A stretch of 16,099 nucleotides of DNA from JANMEX01 sp031423755. Its GTDB lineage: Bacteria; Pseudomonadota; Alphaproteobacteria; Rhizobiales; Rhizobiaceae. The translations under genes were made by a program, and so were the position numbers. Positions 14,872 to 16,099 of the stretch are shown piece by piece; the stretch's first letter is position 1, and the number at the start of each line of letters is the position of its first letter. The DNA lies in NCBI GenBank assembly GCA_031423755.1, contig JANPGC010000263.1:1-16099 (forward strand), written 5' to 3'. The notes beneath the pieces are model-generated. The model saw only the letters and a list, made by a program, of their open reading frames with translations. It made no database searches and was not told the origin of the DNA.

Positions 14872-15206
14872 AGAACATCATCGAAATTGATGGCCACAAG
14901 GCGATCATTTCCTTCGACCCGGACATCAGCCTGTTCCGCGGCGAGTTTCTCGGCTTGAACGGCGGCGCGGACTTTTACGCCTCGGATGTCGCCGGGCTGC
15001 GCGATGAAGGCCGCAAATCGCTCGAAGTCTTCATCGAACTCTGCCGGGAAAAGGGCATCGAGCCCAAACGCTCTTTCTCCGGCAAATTCAATGTCAGGCT
15101 GTCACCGGAGCTTCACGAAGCCGCAGTCGTCGCGGCGGCGACCGAGCATAAGAGCCTGAATGAGTGGGTGGCCGAGGCAATTGCCGACGCGGCGCATGCG
15201 GCCTAG
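14868..15206 (+). CDS. hicB: HicB-family antitoxin
   Basis: A 112-residue antitoxin. The N-terminal half (KAIISFDPDISLFRGEFLGL, GADFYASDVAGLRDEGRKSL) is the partial RNase-H-like fold that binds and blocks HicA. The C-terminal half, about 72-108 (GKFNVRLSPELHEAAVVAAA, KSLNEWVAEAI), is a ribbon-helix-helix DNA-binding domain, so this is the ribbon-helix-helix class of HicB. It probably represses its own operon through the palindrome at 14590-14610. It overlaps hicA by four bases. The operon follows carB after 51 bases and has no visible terminator behind it. Confidence 0.93.
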   Translation: MKNIIEIDGHKAIISFDPDISLFRGEFLGLNGGADFYASDVAGLRDEGRKSLEVFIELCREKGIEPKRSFSGKFNVRLSPELHEAAVVAAATEHKSLNEWVAEAIADAAHAA

Positions 15207-15259
15207 TTTGCACAGCAACCACTGAACGGCTTGGCCTGTAATAATTTCAAAGACCATAG

Positions 15260-15316
15260 TTGACTCTTTTCAAGCATCTTGTATTTATCCATTCAGTTAA
15301 TTAACCAATCGGCTAA
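15260..15316 (+). promoter_or_regulatory. Promoter and candidate operator of the ArsR/SRPBCC operon
   Basis: A good sigma-70 promoter is seen: TTGACT at 15260-15265, a 16-base spacer, then TATTTA at 15282-15287. Just downstream lie a perfect palindrome GTTAATTAAC (15296-15305) and an overlapping imperfect palindrome TTAACCAATCGGCTAA (15301-15316, 12 of 16 positions symmetric). These reach to three bases before the repressor start codon. A repressor bound there would block transcription start, which fits self-control by the ArsR-type protein. Confidence 0.65.
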
Positions 15317-15319
15317 TCA

Positions 15320-15655
15320 ATGCCCCTCGACCCGCTGTCCGAAACCCTTTCCGCCCTCGCCGACCCGACCCGGCGGGCAATATTGGCGCGGCTTTCGAAG
15401 GGCGAGGCGACGGTCAATGAACTCGCCGAGCCGTTTGCGATGAGCCTGCCGGCGGTGTCCAAACACCTGAAGGTGCTGGAGCGCGCCAAGCTGATTTCGC
15501 GCAGCCGCAATGCCCAATGGCGGCCGTGCAAGTTCGAGCCCGAACCATTGAGGAAATTGGATGGCTGGCTCGACGAATACCGCGAGCTTTGGGAGAGCCG
15601 CCTCGACCGGCTTGAGGACTATCTCCGCGAGATCCAGTCGAATGGCGAAAAGTGA
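15320..15655 (+). CDS. ArsR-family winged-helix transcriptional repressor
   Basis: A 111-residue regulator. The N-terminus (LSETLSALADPTRRAILARL) and the helix-turn-helix (TVNELAEPFAMSLPAVSKHL, about residues 34-53), followed by the wing (LISRSRNAQWRPCKF), are those of ArsR proteins. The classic metal-binding ELCVCDL-type cysteines are absent and there is only one cysteine (in RPCKF), so metal sensing is unlikely. It belongs to the branch commonly paired with an SRPBCC/AHSA1 protein, which is what follows after 67 bases. In this branch the ligand is generally unknown. The start ATG at 15320 has no ribosome-binding site, and the predicted transcript start is close, so translation may be nearly leaderless. 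Confidence 0.92.
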   Translation: MPLDPLSETLSALADPTRRAILARLSKGEATVNELAEPFAMSLPAVSKHLKVLERAKLISRSRNAQWRPCKFEPEPLRKLDGWLDEYRELWESRLDRLEDYLREIQSNGEK

Positions 15656-15722
15656 GATTAAATTGGAACCACCCCGAACGGCATGAATTGAACGCGCAAG
15701 ACCGGACAATAGGAGAAGCAAA

Positions 15723-16099
15723 ATGACAATCACCGTTGAAACCGTAGTGAAAGCCCCGCTGGCCGAAGTCTGGCGCGCCTACACGACACCGGAAGACATC
15801 ATCAAATGGAACGCCGCGTCCGACGACTGGCATACGACCAAGGCCACGGTTGACCTGCGCGAAGGCGGCGAATTCTCCTCGCGCATGGAAGCCAAGGACG
15901 GCAGCTTCGGCTTCGACTTTGCCGGGACGTACACCAAAATCGTCCCGCAAAAGCTGATCGAATATGCCTTCGGCGACCGCGCAGCGACGGTCGAATTTGT
16001 CGATGCCAAGGATGCGGTCACGGTCCGCGTTGCGTTCGATCCGGAGACAGAAAACTCCATCGAAATGCAGCGCGGCGGCTGGCAGGCGATCCTCGACAA
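15723..16099 (+). CDS. SRPBCC (AHSA1/START-like) domain protein, 3' end beyond the window
   Basis: The first 125 residues are present and the window then ends in the frame. The pattern ITVETVVKAPLAEVWRAYTT, then DIIKWNAASDDWHTTKATVD, REGGEFSSRMEAKDG and GTYTKIVPQKLIEYAF, is that of the activator-of-Hsp90-ATPase-like SRPBCC family. These are small helix-grip proteins with an internal cavity that usually binds a hydrophobic ligand. Family members are about 135-160 residues, so only a short C-terminal part is missing. AGGAGA at 15711-15716, six bases before the ATG, is a strong ribosome-binding site. Co-transcription with the ArsR-type repressor is likely. Substrate or partner cannot be told from the sequence. 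Confidence 0.92.
   Translation, partial: MTITVETVVKAPLAEVWRAYTTPEDIIKWNAASDDWHTTKATVDLREGGEFSSRMEAKDGSFGFDFAGTYTKIVPQKLIEYAFGDRAATVEFVDAKDAVTVRVAFDPETENSIEMQRGGWQAILD

Overview
The window looks like a contig from an alphaproteobacterium of the order Hyphomicrobiales (Rhizobiales), probably close to Phyllobacteriaceae/Mesorhizobium. The basis is moderately high G+C, the sequence style of DnaG, RpoD, CarA and CarB, and the neighbourhood of a GatB/YqeY-like gene, dnaG, rpoD, carA and carB. This is from recognition of family sequences, not from a search.

Left end (1-700): an almost perfect 442-bp inverted repeat carries the first part of rpoD twice, head to head. The right arm (minus strand, start 417) lies in the expected place downstream of dnaG and is taken as genuine. 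The left arm looks like a fold-back copy at a contig end. Next come dnaG (minus), and divergently a Na/phosphate cotransporter with a PhoU-like tail (plus). Then follow, on the minus strand, a ParD/ParE-type toxin-antitoxin pair whose toxin gene carries a one-base frameshift, a small DUF4287 protein, and the GatB/YqeY-like gene.

Middle (6000-11000): carA (plus) meets, stop codon against stop codon, a minus-strand gene for a TadG-like membrane-anchored von Willebrand A protein. This is followed by a YpfJ-type neutral zinc metallopeptidase (minus) and a secreted fasciclin-domain protein (minus) interrupted by an in-frame amber codon. A clear intrinsic terminator follows the fasciclin gene.

Right end (11000-16099): carB (plus), 3.8 kb from carA, encodes the large subunit of the same enzyme. 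It is followed by a HicA/HicB toxin-antitoxin operon with a palindromic operator, then an ArsR-type repressor and an SRPBCC/AHSA1 protein cut by the window end.

The functional core is housekeeping: replication priming, the main sigma factor, and carbamoyl phosphate synthesis for pyrimidines and arginine. Two toxin-antitoxin modules and several envelope or secreted proteins sit between these genes. I found no CRISPR array, insertion sequence, tRNA or rRNA. I see no clear undescribed multi-gene system. The most notable signals are the fold-back palindrome, the two broken genes, and several well-defined operator-like palindromes.
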